NCBI GenBank assembly: GCA_964481705.1
Contig: CAYZUC010000071.1
Coordinates: 1-14,737 of the forward strand
Direction of reading: 5' to 3'
Origin: CAYZUC01 sp964481705
GTDB lineage: Bacteria > Bacillota > Clostridia > Lachnospirales > Lachnospiraceae
DNA length: 14,737 nucleotides
This document shows positions 1 to 8,403 of the stretch, piece after piece (positions within the stretch are counted from its first letter, which is position 1; the number at the start of each line of letters is the position of its first letter). A program made the position numbers and the translations under genes. A model generated the notes under the pieces. That model made no database searches and had not been told where the DNA came from. It saw only the letters and a program-made list of their open reading frames with translations.

Positions 1-1
1 T

Positions 2-1705
2 GCGCAGAGACTTGGTATTTCCAAGATTAAGGTAGAGCTTGATGATCTATCTCTAAAATATTTGAAGCCAGATGTTTATTATGATTTGGTAGAAAAGATT
101 GCGATCCGAAAGAGTGAACGTGAGCGTTATGTACAGGAGATTGTAGATGAAGTAAGCGAGCACATTCGCAATGCAGGAATTAAGGCAGAGATTGACGGAA
201 GAGTAAAGCATTTTTTCAGTATCTATAAAAAGATGGTGAATCAGGACAAATCAATCGACCAGATATATGATTTATTTGCAGTACGCATTATTGTTGATAG
301 CGTAAAAGACTGTTATGCAGCATTAGGTGTTATCCATGAGATGTATAAACCTATTCCAGGGCGTTTCAAGGATTATATCGCTATGCCCAAGGCTAATATG
401 TACCAGTCTCTCCATACAACGCTGATTGGTCCTACCGGTCAGCCATTTGAGATACAGATTCGTACCTATGAGATGCATAGAACAGCAGAGTATGGTATTG
501 CTGCTCACTGGAAATACAAAGAGGCTTCTGATGGCAAGAAGCCGGAACAGCAGGAGGAAGAGAAGTTAAGCTGGTTGCGTCAGATCCTCGAATGGCAGAG
601 AGATATGACCGACAATAAGGAATTTCTAAATATTTTAAAGAGCGATTTGGATTTATTCTCTGATAGTGTGTATTGCTTTACACCAACCGGAGATGTTAAG
701 AATCTTCCTGCTGGCTCGACGCCTGTTGATTTTGCGTACAGTATACATTCGGCAGTGGGTAATAAGATGATTGGTGCCAGAGTCAATGGAAAGCTTGTAA
801 ATATTGATTATGTCATCAATAACGGGGATCGTATCGATATTATTACCTCTGGTAATTCCAAAGGACCAAGTAGAGATTGGCTGAATATCGTAAAGAGTAC
901 ACAGGCAAAGAGCAAAATCAACCAGTGGTTTAAAAATGAATTAAAGGAAGATAATATCTTAAAGGGGAAGGATGCATTTGCTGCTTATCTGAAGGCAAAG
1001 TCCATTAACCCAATTGATATTATGAAACCGGAATACATGGAAGCTGTAATGAAGAAATATGGCTTCAAGGATTGGGAATCGGTCTATGCGGCGATTGGGC
1101 ATGGAGGACTTAAGGAAGGTCAGATTGCCAATAAAATGCTGGAAGGCTTTGAGAAGGATCATCGTAAGCAGATTACGGATGCAGAAGCTCTGGAAGCTAT
1201 GGAAGAACAGTCGATCAAGACCAAGAGTACGATTAAAAAGACGCAGGGTGGTATCGTGGTAAAAGGTATTCACGATGTGGCAGTTCGCTTTTCCAAGTGC
1301 TGTTCTCCACTTCCAGGAGATGAGATTGTAGGCTTTGTTACGCGCGGAAGAGGGGTATCCATTCACAGGACGGATTGTGTCAATATCATCAATCTCAATG
1401 AAATAGATCTTGCAAGACTAATTGATGCTGAATGGCAGTTACCTGAGGGTGGAGCTGAGAATGAGAAGTATTTGGCAGAAATAAATATCTATGCTACCAA
1501 TCGTAATGGATTGCTGGTCGACATCTCGAGGCTCTTTACAGAGAATAACATAGACATTAATGCTGTTAATTCCAGAATAAGCAAACAGGGTGTTGCGACA
1601 ATATCAATTGCATTTGAGATTCACAATACAGAAGAACTGAATCGGATTATTGATAAGCTTCGTGCTGTACAGGGTGTGATAGATATTGAGAGAACCTCAG
1701 CATAG
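2..1705 (+). CDS. relA: Bifunctional (p)ppGpp synthetase/hydrolase, long RelA/SpoT (Rel) type, 5' end outside the window
   Basis: The reading frame is open from base 2, and the residues before the first possible start (TTG at 62) already read as conserved Rel sequence (LGISKIKVELDDLSLKYL). The gene therefore begins before the window, and 62 is not its start. Numbering from the first visible codon, the synthetase domain covers about residues 60-175, with the IYDLFAVRI strand, an RFKD motif (121-124) and the FEIQIRT strand carrying the catalytic Glu (about 150). RFKD rather than ExDD is the signature of bifunctional Rel enzymes. A TGS domain follows (about 222-283), then a conserved CC-containing region (SKCCSPLPGD) and a C-terminal ACT domain (about 490-567). 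The N-terminal HD hydrolase domain must lie upstream. The enzyme makes and degrades the alarmone (p)ppGpp in the cytoplasm, on the ribosome. The next gene starts 50 bp downstream with no terminator between them, so co-transcription is likely. Confidence 0.96.
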   Translation, partial: AQRLGISKIKVELDDLSLKYLKPDVYYDLVEKIAIRKSERERYVQEIVDEVSEHIRNAGIKAEIDGRVKHFFSIYKKMVNQDKSIDQIYDLFAVRIIVDSVKDCYAALGVIHEMYKPIPGRFKDYIAMPKANMYQSLHTTLIGPTGQPFEIQIRTYEMHRTAEYGIAAHWKYKEASDGKKPEQQEEEKLSWLRQILEWQRDMTDNKEFLNILKSDLDLFSDSVYCFTPTGDVKNLPAGSTPVDFAYSIHSAVGNKMIGARVNGKLVNIDYVINNGDRIDIITSGNSKGPSRDWLNIVKSTQAKSKINQWFKNELKEDNILKGKDAFAAYLKAKSINPIDIMKPEYMEAVMKKYGFKDWESVYAAIGHGGLKEGQIANKMLEGFEKDHRKQITDAEALEAMEEQSIKTKSTIKKTQGGIVVKGIHDVAVRFSKCCSPLPGDEIVGFVTRGRGVSIHRTDCVNIINLNEIDLARLIDAEWQLPEGGAENEKYLAEINIYATNRNGLLVDISRLFTENNIDINAVNSRISKQGVATISIAFEIHNTEELNRIIDKLRAVQGVIDIERTSA

Positions 1706-1755
1706 GCTTTATATGAGTTGGGTTTGCGCAAAAAGATGAGCAGAATGGAGAAAAA

Positions 1756-2382
1756 ATGGTTAAAATAGGACGTATGGTCTTAGGACAGGTACAGACAAAT
1801 TGTTATTTTATTTACAAAGAAGAAACGCAGGAGGCAATTGTTTTTGATCCCGCAGATTATGGTGCCGAGATTATGGATAAGTTGACCAGTAATGGAATTA
1901 AGCCGGTAGCTATCTTTCTGACACATGGACATTTTGATCATATTATGGGAGTTGCAAAGCTAAAACAGCTTGCACATATTGATATTTATGCATCGGCAGA
2001 TGAAGAGGAACTTTTGGGCAATGAGAATCTGAATTGCTCCGAACAAATCGGAAGGATAGTTACAGTAACTCCGGACCATTTGCTAAAGGATGGTGAGATT
2101 ACAGAGATATCTGGTATTTCTATTCAGACCATTTATACGCCCGGTCATACACAGGGAAGCTGTTGCTATTATATTAAGGATGAAGATATCCTGATTAGTG
2201 GTGATACATTATTTGAAGGATCGGTAGGAAGAACTGATTTGCCAACCGGAAGTATGGGTCAGCTGACACGTTCCATTAAGGATAAGCTTTCCTTATTACC
2301 GGATGAGACCAAGGTATATCCGGGACATGGTGACAGCACCAGCATTGTACAGGAGAGAAAATATAATCCTTACTTTGTATAG
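1756..2382 (+). CDS. MBL-fold metallohydrolase, glyoxalase II-like
   Basis: A 208-residue metallo-beta-lactamase-fold protein. The zinc-binding HxHxDH motif is THGHFDH at residues 56-62. The further ligands His131 (TPGHTQG), Asp150 (ISGDTLF) and His191 (YPGHGD) are all in place, so the dinuclear metal site looks complete. Length and motif spacing fit the short YqgX/GloB-like hydrolases, which act on thioesters such as S-lactoylglutathione analogues. The true substrate cannot be read from the sequence. The start ATG has a GGAG ribosome binding site a few bases upstream. The gene lies between rel and hemZ, an arrangement typical of Clostridia, although the D-aminoacyl-tRNA deacylase gene often found after rel is absent here. 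It is most likely a housekeeping gene translated from the same mRNA as its neighbours. Confidence 0.93.
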   Translation: MVKIGRMVLGQVQTNCYFIYKEETQEAIVFDPADYGAEIMDKLTSNGIKPVAIFLTHGHFDHIMGVAKLKQLAHIDIYASADEEELLGNENLNCSEQIGRIVTVTPDHLLKDGEITEISGISIQTIYTPGHTQGSCCYYIKDEDILISGDTLFEGSVGRTDLPTGSMGQLTRSIKDKLSLLPDETKVYPGHGDSTSIVQERKYNPYFV

Positions 2383-2393
2383 GAAAGGGATTC

Positions 2394-3839
2394 ATGAAAC
2401 AAGTATTTGTAAATAAAGAGAATTATATATATGATATTCATTCGTTGATGAAATCCTTTTATGCTGATGAAGAGGTTTCTGTGAAGGCTTTCGATTCAGG
2501 AGATATTGAAATGGAAGATACTGCTGACTTCGTGGTAGAGCTGGGATTGGGGAGCTTTGAAATACGAGTGAAGGATCAGCTTGGAAACTTTGAAGTAAAA
2601 AAATATATTACATCAAGTGAACACACGTTGGCAAAAAATCATTTCAAAAGAGAGTTTTACCTTGTACTTTCGAGAAGAACGGATAAAGAACTTCCTTGGG
2701 GAGATCTGACCGGTATCAGACCAACTAAGATTCCGATGAATTTGTTGGCAGAGGGAAAGACAGACGACGAAATTAAGAACTATATGAAGAATACGTATCT
2801 TGTCAGTGATGAGAAGGCAGAACTGAGTCTTGTCATTGCGAAAAGAGAAGAGAGTATTCTACAGAAAATTAATTATTCCAATGGATATAGTCTATACATT
2901 GGGATTCCTTTTTGTCCGACTACATGTTTATATTGTTCCTTTACTTCTTTCCCAATTTGTGCATGGGAGAAGCGCGTAGATGAATATTTGGATGCGGTCC
3001 AAAAAGAATTGGATTATACAGCAGAGGCGTATCGGAATTATATTCTGGATACTGTGTATATTGGTGGTGGCACCCCTATGACTCTTAGCGCAGAGCAGAT
3101 GGATCGACTGCTTACATATGTTGAGAAGAAATTTGATTTAAGCCATATAAAAGAGCTGACGGTAGAGGCTGGAAGACCGGACAGCATAACACAGGATAAA
3201 TTAAGAATTATGAAGCAGCATAACGTATCGAGAATTTCCATTAATCCGCAGACAATGAAGGATGAAACGCTGAGAATTATTGGTAGAAGACATACGGTAC
3301 AGCAGACAATTGATGCATTCTGTATGGCCAGGAGAGAAGGCTTTGACAATATCAATATGGATCTGATTATGGGGCTTCCAGGCGAAGATATACATGATGT
3401 CGAACATACTCTTCAGGAGATTGAAAAGCTGTCGCCGGACAGCTTGACGGTACATTCTCTTGCGGTAAAGAGGGCATCGCGTTTGAATCAGTGGATGGAG
3501 GAGAACGGGAGAGACAGTATTCGAAATACTCCACAAATGATGGAACTTACAGAACGATTTGCACGGAAGAGTGAGTTGCATCCTTATTATCTGTATCGAC
3601 AGAAGAATATGGCGGGAAATTTCGAAAATGTTGGATATGCAAAAGATGGTAAGTATGGTATCTATAATATATTGATTATGGAAGAGGTACAGACTATTAT
3701 CGCCTGTGGTGCAGGAACCGTAACAAAAAGAGTGTTTCCGGACGGACGAATAGAACGATGCGATAATGTGAAAGATGTGACGCTCTATATGGATAAAATA
3801 AATGAAATGATTGATCGAAAGAGAAAGCTGCTTTCATAA
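2394..3839 (+). CDS. hemZ: Coproporphyrinogen dehydrogenase-like radical SAM protein HemZ
   Basis: A 481-residue radical SAM enzyme of the HemN/HemZ group. The [4Fe-4S] cluster motif CPTTCLYC has cysteines at 174, 178 and 181, followed by the SAM-binding GGGTP segment at about 224-228. An N-terminal region of about 160 residues precedes the radical SAM core and ends in a conserved LTGIRPTK segment. That extension separates HemZ from HemN and HemW. Family knowledge assigns oxygen-independent oxidation of coproporphyrinogen III, but several clostridial HemZ carriers lack a complete heme pathway, so the actual reaction may differ. The start follows the previous stop by 11 bp and has an AGGAAAGGG ribosome binding site, so translation is probably coupled. 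In relatives hisS and aspS usually follow. Here a TIR gene follows, behind a new promoter. Confidence 0.93.
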   Translation: MKQVFVNKENYIYDIHSLMKSFYADEEVSVKAFDSGDIEMEDTADFVVELGLGSFEIRVKDQLGNFEVKKYITSSEHTLAKNHFKREFYLVLSRRTDKELPWGDLTGIRPTKIPMNLLAEGKTDDEIKNYMKNTYLVSDEKAELSLVIAKREESILQKINYSNGYSLYIGIPFCPTTCLYCSFTSFPICAWEKRVDEYLDAVQKELDYTAEAYRNYILDTVYIGGGTPMTLSAEQMDRLLTYVEKKFDLSHIKELTVEAGRPDSITQDKLRIMKQHNVSRISINPQTMKDETLRIIGRRHTVQQTIDAFCMARREGFDNINMDLIMGLPGEDIHDVEHTLQEIEKLSPDSLTVHSLAVKRASRLNQWMEENGRDSIRNTPQMMELTERFARKSELHPYYLYRQKNMAGNFENVGYAKDGKYGIYNILIMEEVQTIIACGAGTVTKRVFPDGRIERCDNVKDVTLYMDKINEMIDRKRKLLS

Positions 3840-3869
3840 TCGTCGGGTTATGGGAAGGATAAGTTTTCA

Positions 3870-3898
3870 TTGCTATGAATGGATTTGCGTAATATGAT
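3870..3898 (+). promoter_or_regulatory. Candidate sigma-A promoter for the TIR-DHH-esterase unit
   Basis: A -35-like TTGCTA (3870-3875, 4 of 6 consensus bases) and a -10-like TATGAT (3893-3898, 5 of 6) are separated by exactly 17 bp. They lie in the 109-bp gap between hemZ and the TIR gene, about 50 bp before its start. The TIR gene has its own AGGAG ribosome binding site at 3933-3937. No clear terminator is visible after hemZ, so readthrough from the rel operon is possible as well. Confidence 0.5.
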
Positions 3899-3948
3899 AG
3901 ATATAGGTATGGATAACTAGTCCATGATACAAAGGAGAAAGCAATCAA

Positions 3949-6855
3949 ATGTCAGATAACAAAACATTCAAGTATGATGCGTTTATCAGTTACCGACATG
4001 CGGAACTGGATATTTATGTAGCAGAGAATCTTCAGAGAATGCTGGAGAGCTTCAGGGTTCCTGTTTTAGCAGAAAAAGAATTACGGAAGAAACAGAAAAA
4101 GAGAATAAATAGAGTATTTCGAGATAAGGACGAATTACCTGCGTCTGATAATCTGGCATCACCTATTGATCAGGCACTTCAAGAATCGGAGTTCCTAATT
4201 GTAATATGTTCTCCTCGCACGCCAGAATCTAAGTGGGTTGCAAAGGAAATAGAGCTTTTTTCGAAATATCGAGGTAGAGAGCACATTCTGGCCGTATTAA
4301 TTGAAGGAGAGCCGGAGGTATCTTTTCCCTTTGTATTGTGTAATGGAGAACGTACTGTCATAGGTGAGAATGGAGTAGAAGCTCAGGAATCGTTTACAAT
4401 TGAGCCATTAGCAGCTGACGTACGTGGTGCTTCCAAACATGAAATACATAAGAAACTAAAACGAGAAACAATGCGTCTGGCGGCTCCCATTTTACACTGC
4501 GGTTATGATGATTTGAAGCAGAGACATAAAGAACGGAGACTGAAAAGAATTATTTCCATAGCAACCGGTATCGCATCGGTGCTTTTGCTGTTTGGTTGTT
4601 ATGCAACAGCTCAGAATCTACATATACGCGAATTACAATCGGTGGCACTGTCTGAACAATCTGCGACTGCTTATTCAGATGGTGATCGAATCGAGGGACT
4701 TGATTTGGCCGAACGTGCGTTAAAAACCAGATATACACCACAGGCACAGACAGAAATTACCGATATTCTGCAGGTGTATGATAATGGAGAGGACTATCTA
4801 CCGGCGGCGAGTATTAAGCATGACTCGGATGTTACCGATATGGCGGCAAATTATGATTGTTCACGAATTCTTTCCATAGATCAAATGGGACAAATCTATT
4901 TGTGGGACGGAAATTCAGGTACTCTTTTACATAAAGAAGAAAATATGGTTGAAACAGTGGCACCAGGAACTCTACAATTTATCGGAGAAAAAATGGCTGT
5001 CTACGGTGGGATGCAGGGACTTGTTCTTTTTGATACGGAAGAGCTGCAGAGCAAGGTGCTTGATGAGAATATGGCGGTTAGTAACATAGCGGTTAGTAAC
5101 AATCAGAACTACTTGTTAATCACGGATGGATATAGCGTTTGCTTATATGACACATCCTCTTGGGAACAAATATACTCCGTTCCCGTTGGAGAGAAATATG
5201 ATTTATCCGTAGTGGGCGCTATGAATGTGACCGATGACGGAAGATATATTTCATTTGGTATGTTAGATGCACAAAGTATCTCTGAGTATGTGGTCATGGA
5301 TACCAAATCGGATCAGGAATTGTATCATAATAGGCTGCCCTATGATTGGGTGGAATACAGTAGGATGGAGCAGGATGGAAGCAGCTATGTTCTTAGTAAA
5401 GATTTTTCCAGCAAGGGTTCCACCGAAATGATTGGTAATGAACAGTTGATTTCTTATGACGCAACAGGAAAGGAACAATGGTCTTATCAGGGAAAGATGC
5501 TGATGAAGCTGCCAATTGAAGTGTTTCAGGATGATATTGTAATTGCAAGCAACAGTGATTTGATTTTTATTGATCAAAAGACCGGAATAGAAAAGACACG
5601 TTTGGGCTTTTCCTCAACAATATTGAAATTTATTATGAAACCAGATAGCATTGACTGCTACTTACAAAATGGTACTGCATTTACTGTGACGGATGAAGAA
5701 GGATATTTTGATTTACAACAATTCTTTACAAGTGCCATAAGAAATACAGCCGAGTATGCTGAGAGTGACGACCGAATTGTAATTATGCCGGATTCTGATA
5801 TTGAGATTATGCTATATCACAATAACATACCATCGAATATGCATCAATATGAGCCTATAAGCACGTATGTATCAGATGTCTTACTTAATGAGGATAAGGG
5901 TAAAGTACTTACCTACGGTTATTATGGCAATGAGATGCTGCTTACAAAAAGAGGAACGCAGAGTGATGAGAGTATTCATATCTCAATTGGTGATACAGAT
6001 GTATTTTCCGGAGTGTATCAATCTATGGATAGAGAACACTTTGTCATTGTAACAAGTACGTTAGTAAGGGTATATTCTTGGGAGGACGGAAGTTTAATCA
6101 GCGAAGAAGAGCTTGGAGACAGTGTTATATCATCGCAGATATCTGGTGATGGCTCTGTTTTGTGTATTCAGACCTTTGAAAAGTTGCATTTCATGTCCTT
6201 AGCAGATGACAGTAAGTGGGAGATTAAGACTGTGGATTGTGAGACACAACCCTATAATATGACTTTCCTGAATTATGATGGTTCAGAGCTGATTGGTTTA
6301 GACTATGAAATGAAGGGAACGAGTATTCATCTGGATTCGTTACAGGAGACAGAACTTCCATGGAAAAGTGTAAGAGTTGCATACAACAAGGCAGGAAAAC
6401 AGTATCTTGTTATAAATGATACTTCCGGTCTTATGGAGCTTTATAATGAGAAACATGAATTAGTTACTTCCGTACCTAAGAAATCGTCTATGATTCAGAA
6501 TGTTGGATTTAGTAAGAATGGGAAATATATATTTATTCAGAAGTTGGATGCAACAATCGAAATCTATCAATCCTCCAATCTAAAGTGTAAGAAGGTGCTA
6601 GAGGGAATTACTATGCCGATTGGTAGATTAGAGTCCTATGGAAGAGATAAATGGGCATTGTATAGTAGCGAAACCTATGGTGGAATTGGATATTTATGCA
6701 ACAGTAACTTCGATATTATTGCACGGGTTCCAAAACTCTATGCAGTAAACCATGATGGTTCAGAAATGTACACAGGAAACAAAGAGCAAATGCTTTCTAC
6801 GAAGATTTATACGATATCTGAGCTTAGAAATATGGGTAGAGAAGAGAAAAGATAA
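3949..6855 (+). CDS. Membrane-anchored TIR-domain protein with predicted C-terminal beta-propeller
   Basis: A 968-residue protein. Residues about 7-135 form a TIR domain: KYDAFISYRH (strand A), FRDKDELPAS (BB-loop region), LIVICSPRTPESKW and the WxxxE helix with Glu100, at the position of the NADase catalytic Glu in enzymatic TIRs. A single membrane helix follows at about 200-221, preceded by the basic KERRLKR. By the positive-inside rule the TIR is cytoplasmic and the rest extracytoplasmic. Residues about 226-278 are helical (LALS..A..GD-type linker, seen between effector and WD40 domains). Residues 280-968 contain repeated strand units (for example YLWDGNSGTLL, VYSWEDGSLI, SKNGKYIF), probably one or two beta-propellers. 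A 15-bp in-frame tandem duplication lies at residues 375-384. The start is supported by AGGAG. It is the first gene of a likely three-gene operon. The architecture fits a sensor-effector protein. The ligand and NAD cleavage are inferred, not shown. Confidence 0.88.
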   Translation: MSDNKTFKYDAFISYRHAELDIYVAENLQRMLESFRVPVLAEKELRKKQKKRINRVFRDKDELPASDNLASPIDQALQESEFLIVICSPRTPESKWVAKEIELFSKYRGREHILAVLIEGEPEVSFPFVLCNGERTVIGENGVEAQESFTIEPLAADVRGASKHEIHKKLKRETMRLAAPILHCGYDDLKQRHKERRLKRIISIATGIASVLLLFGCYATAQNLHIRELQSVALSEQSATAYSDGDRIEGLDLAERALKTRYTPQAQTEITDILQVYDNGEDYLPAASIKHDSDVTDMAANYDCSRILSIDQMGQIYLWDGNSGTLLHKEENMVETVAPGTLQFIGEKMAVYGGMQGLVLFDTEELQSKVLDENMAVSNIAVSNNQNYLLITDGYSVCLYDTSSWEQIYSVPVGEKYDLSVVGAMNVTDDGRYISFGMLDAQSISEYVVMDTKSDQELYHNRLPYDWVEYSRMEQDGSSYVLSKDFSSKGSTEMIGNEQLISYDATGKEQWSYQGKMLMKLPIEVFQDDIVIASNSDLIFIDQKTGIEKTRLGFSSTILKFIMKPDSIDCYLQNGTAFTVTDEEGYFDLQQFFTSAIRNTAEYAESDDRIVIMPDSDIEIMLYHNNIPSNMHQYEPISTYVSDVLLNEDKGKVLTYGYYGNEMLLTKRGTQSDESIHISIGDTDVFSGVYQSMDREHFVIVTSTLVRVYSWEDGSLISEEELGDSVISSQISGDGSVLCIQTFEKLHFMSLADDSKWEIKTVDCETQPYNMTFLNYDGSELIGLDYEMKGTSIHLDSLQETELPWKSVRVAYNKAGKQYLVINDTSGLMELYNEKHELVTSVPKKSSMIQNVGFSKNGKYIFIQKLDATIEIYQSSNLKCKKVLEGITMPIGRLESYGRDKWALYSSETYGGIGYLCNSNFDIIARVPKLYAVNHDGSEMYTGNKEQMLSTKIYTISELRNMGREEKR
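5071..5100 (+). repeat. 15-bp in-frame tandem duplication in the TIR propeller region
   Basis: Two adjacent 15-base units, ATGGCGGTTAGTAAC and ATAGCGGTTAGTAAC, differ at one base and encode MAVSN then IAVSN. The unit length is five codons, so the reading frame is kept. It looks like a recent replication-slippage duplication inside a predicted blade. Confidence 0.85.
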
Positions 6856-6889
6856 CTGTATACGAAAGATAACTGGAATGGGGATTCAT

Positions 6890-8386
6890 ATGAAACTTGA
6901 GGATTTGAAGAAATATAGAAATATCGTCATTCAATGTCACGATAATCCGGATGCAGATGCTTTAGCCAGTGGTTTTGGTCTTTATAGATATTTCCATCAC
7001 GAGGGAAAAAGTGTTAGACTCATCTATTCGGGTAAATTGCAGATTCAAAAGAGTAATCTGCTTCTTATGATTGCGAAGCTCGGTATTCCAATCGAATATG
7101 TATCAAAACTAGACAAACCGGAGCTTCTTATCATGGTTGATTGTCAATATGGTTCCGGAAATGTAACAAGGTTTGAGGCAGATAAGGTTGCGGTATTTGA
7201 TCATCATCAACCTGAGATGGAACTTGGTGACATGGTGGAGATACATGAGAACTATGGAAGCTGTTCCACTGTCATCTGGCAAAAGATAACCGAAGCCGGT
7301 TATGAAATCATATCCGATATTCTGTTAGCAACAGCATTCTTTTATGGGCTCTATATGGATACCGGACAATTGACGGATATCTATCATCCTGTTGACCGAG
7401 ACATGAGGGATACTTTGATTATTGATAAGGCAATCATGGCCTTATTAAAGAATACCAATATGACCCGGCAGGAACTGGCAGTGACCGGTGAGGCACTACT
7501 CAATAATTATCTGAATGAGGAGCTTCATCTTTCTCTTGTTCAAGTAGATACCTATGATTCGAATATACTTGGTATGGTAAGTGATTTTGTATTACAGACA
7601 GATGTTGTGAATACGTGTGTGGTTTACAATACTTTACCGAATGGATACAAATTGTCGCTTCGAAGCTGTGATAAAGAAATAAAAGCAAGCGATATGGCAA
7701 CGGTCCTTACAAAAGGAGTTGGCTCTGGTGGAGGGCATCGCGATAAAGCCGGTGGATTCATATACAAAACTGCATATAAGGAACAATATGGCGATTTCCC
7801 GTTACAGGAGTATATGCAAAAGAGAATGCAGGAGTATATAAATAGCTATGAAGTACTCTATGCGACAGAGACGACAATCGATACTTCTCATATGAAACGC
7901 TATAAGAAGTTGAAGTTGCCTTTGGGGTATGTAAAACTATGTGATATTTATCCAATAGGCACATTGGTTATGGTTCGTACACTGGAAGCAGATTTGGAAA
8001 TAGTAGTACGCGATGACATCTATATCATGATTGGAATACAGGGAGAGGTCTATCCCATTGAGAAAGAAAAATTCGAACGAAGCTATGTATTGTCTGATGA
8101 TGTTTATGACATAGAGACGGAGTATATTCCTTGTGTATATAATTGCACGGATGGTTCTGTCCAAAGGATAGCCGGATATGCCAAGAGCTGCATTCCAGTA
8201 GGTGAGACTAGAATCTATGCAAGAGAATTGGATTCACAGATTAAGGTTTTTACAAATTGGGATCCCGTAAACTATATGTTTGGAAAAATGGGCGATTATA
8301 TTGCAGTACGATGTGATGATCCGCATGATATTTATGTCATTGAACGAGAAATCTTTTTCAAAACATACATTAGTCTTACCGATTGA
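6890..8386 (+). CDS. DHH/DHHA1-family phosphoesterase with duplicated C-terminal extension
   Basis: The frame opens upstream, but the ATG at 6890 was chosen. It follows a GGGG ribosome binding site by about 7 bases and begins directly at the family N-terminus, giving 498 residues. The DHH metal-site motifs are complete: HDNPDAD (17-23), VDCQ with Asp84, FDHH (103-106) and MDTGQL with Asp157. The DHHA1 substrate-binding signature GGGHRDKAGGF lies at 280-290. Enzymes of this family (NrnA, GdpP and relatives) hydrolyse nano-RNA, pAp or cyclic dinucleotides. Residues about 335-498 lie beyond the usual end of NrnA and seem to hold two related units, each rich in strands and ending in an F..(S/T)Y motif (FERSYVL near 396-402; FFKTYIS near 489-495). 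The gene lies 34 bp after the TIR gene and 17 bp before the esterase, so it is probably co-transcribed. It could be a housekeeping nuclease paralogue or a partner enzyme of the TIR protein. Confidence 0.88.
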   Translation: MKLEDLKKYRNIVIQCHDNPDADALASGFGLYRYFHHEGKSVRLIYSGKLQIQKSNLLLMIAKLGIPIEYVSKLDKPELLIMVDCQYGSGNVTRFEADKVAVFDHHQPEMELGDMVEIHENYGSCSTVIWQKITEAGYEIISDILLATAFFYGLYMDTGQLTDIYHPVDRDMRDTLIIDKAIMALLKNTNMTRQELAVTGEALLNNYLNEELHLSLVQVDTYDSNILGMVSDFVLQTDVVNTCVVYNTLPNGYKLSLRSCDKEIKASDMATVLTKGVGSGGGHRDKAGGFIYKTAYKEQYGDFPLQEYMQKRMQEYINSYEVLYATETTIDTSHMKRYKKLKLPLGYVKLCDIYPIGTLVMVRTLEADLEIVVRDDIYIMIGIQGEVYPIEKEKFERSYVLSDDVYDIETEYIPCVYNCTDGSVQRIAGYAKSCIPVGETRIYARELDSQIKVFTNWDPVNYMFGKMGDYIAVRCDDPHDIYVIEREIFFKTYISLTD

Positions 8387-8403
8387 AAGATGGGGTTAAT
8401 GAA

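Noticed and set aside
959..1366. Minus-strand open frame of 135 codons inside the rel gene
   Set aside because: It lies entirely within the conserved rel coding sequence, has no visible ribosome binding site and shows no recognisable protein features.
3201..3581. Minus-strand open frame of 126 codons inside hemZ
   Set aside because: Shadow of the strongly conserved hemZ frame; composition is not protein-like.
6752..6889. Extension of the DHH frame upstream into the TIR gene
   Set aside because: It overlaps the TIR coding region by over 100 bp in another frame, has no family similarity, and the ATG at 6890 with its ribosome binding site starts the family N-terminus.
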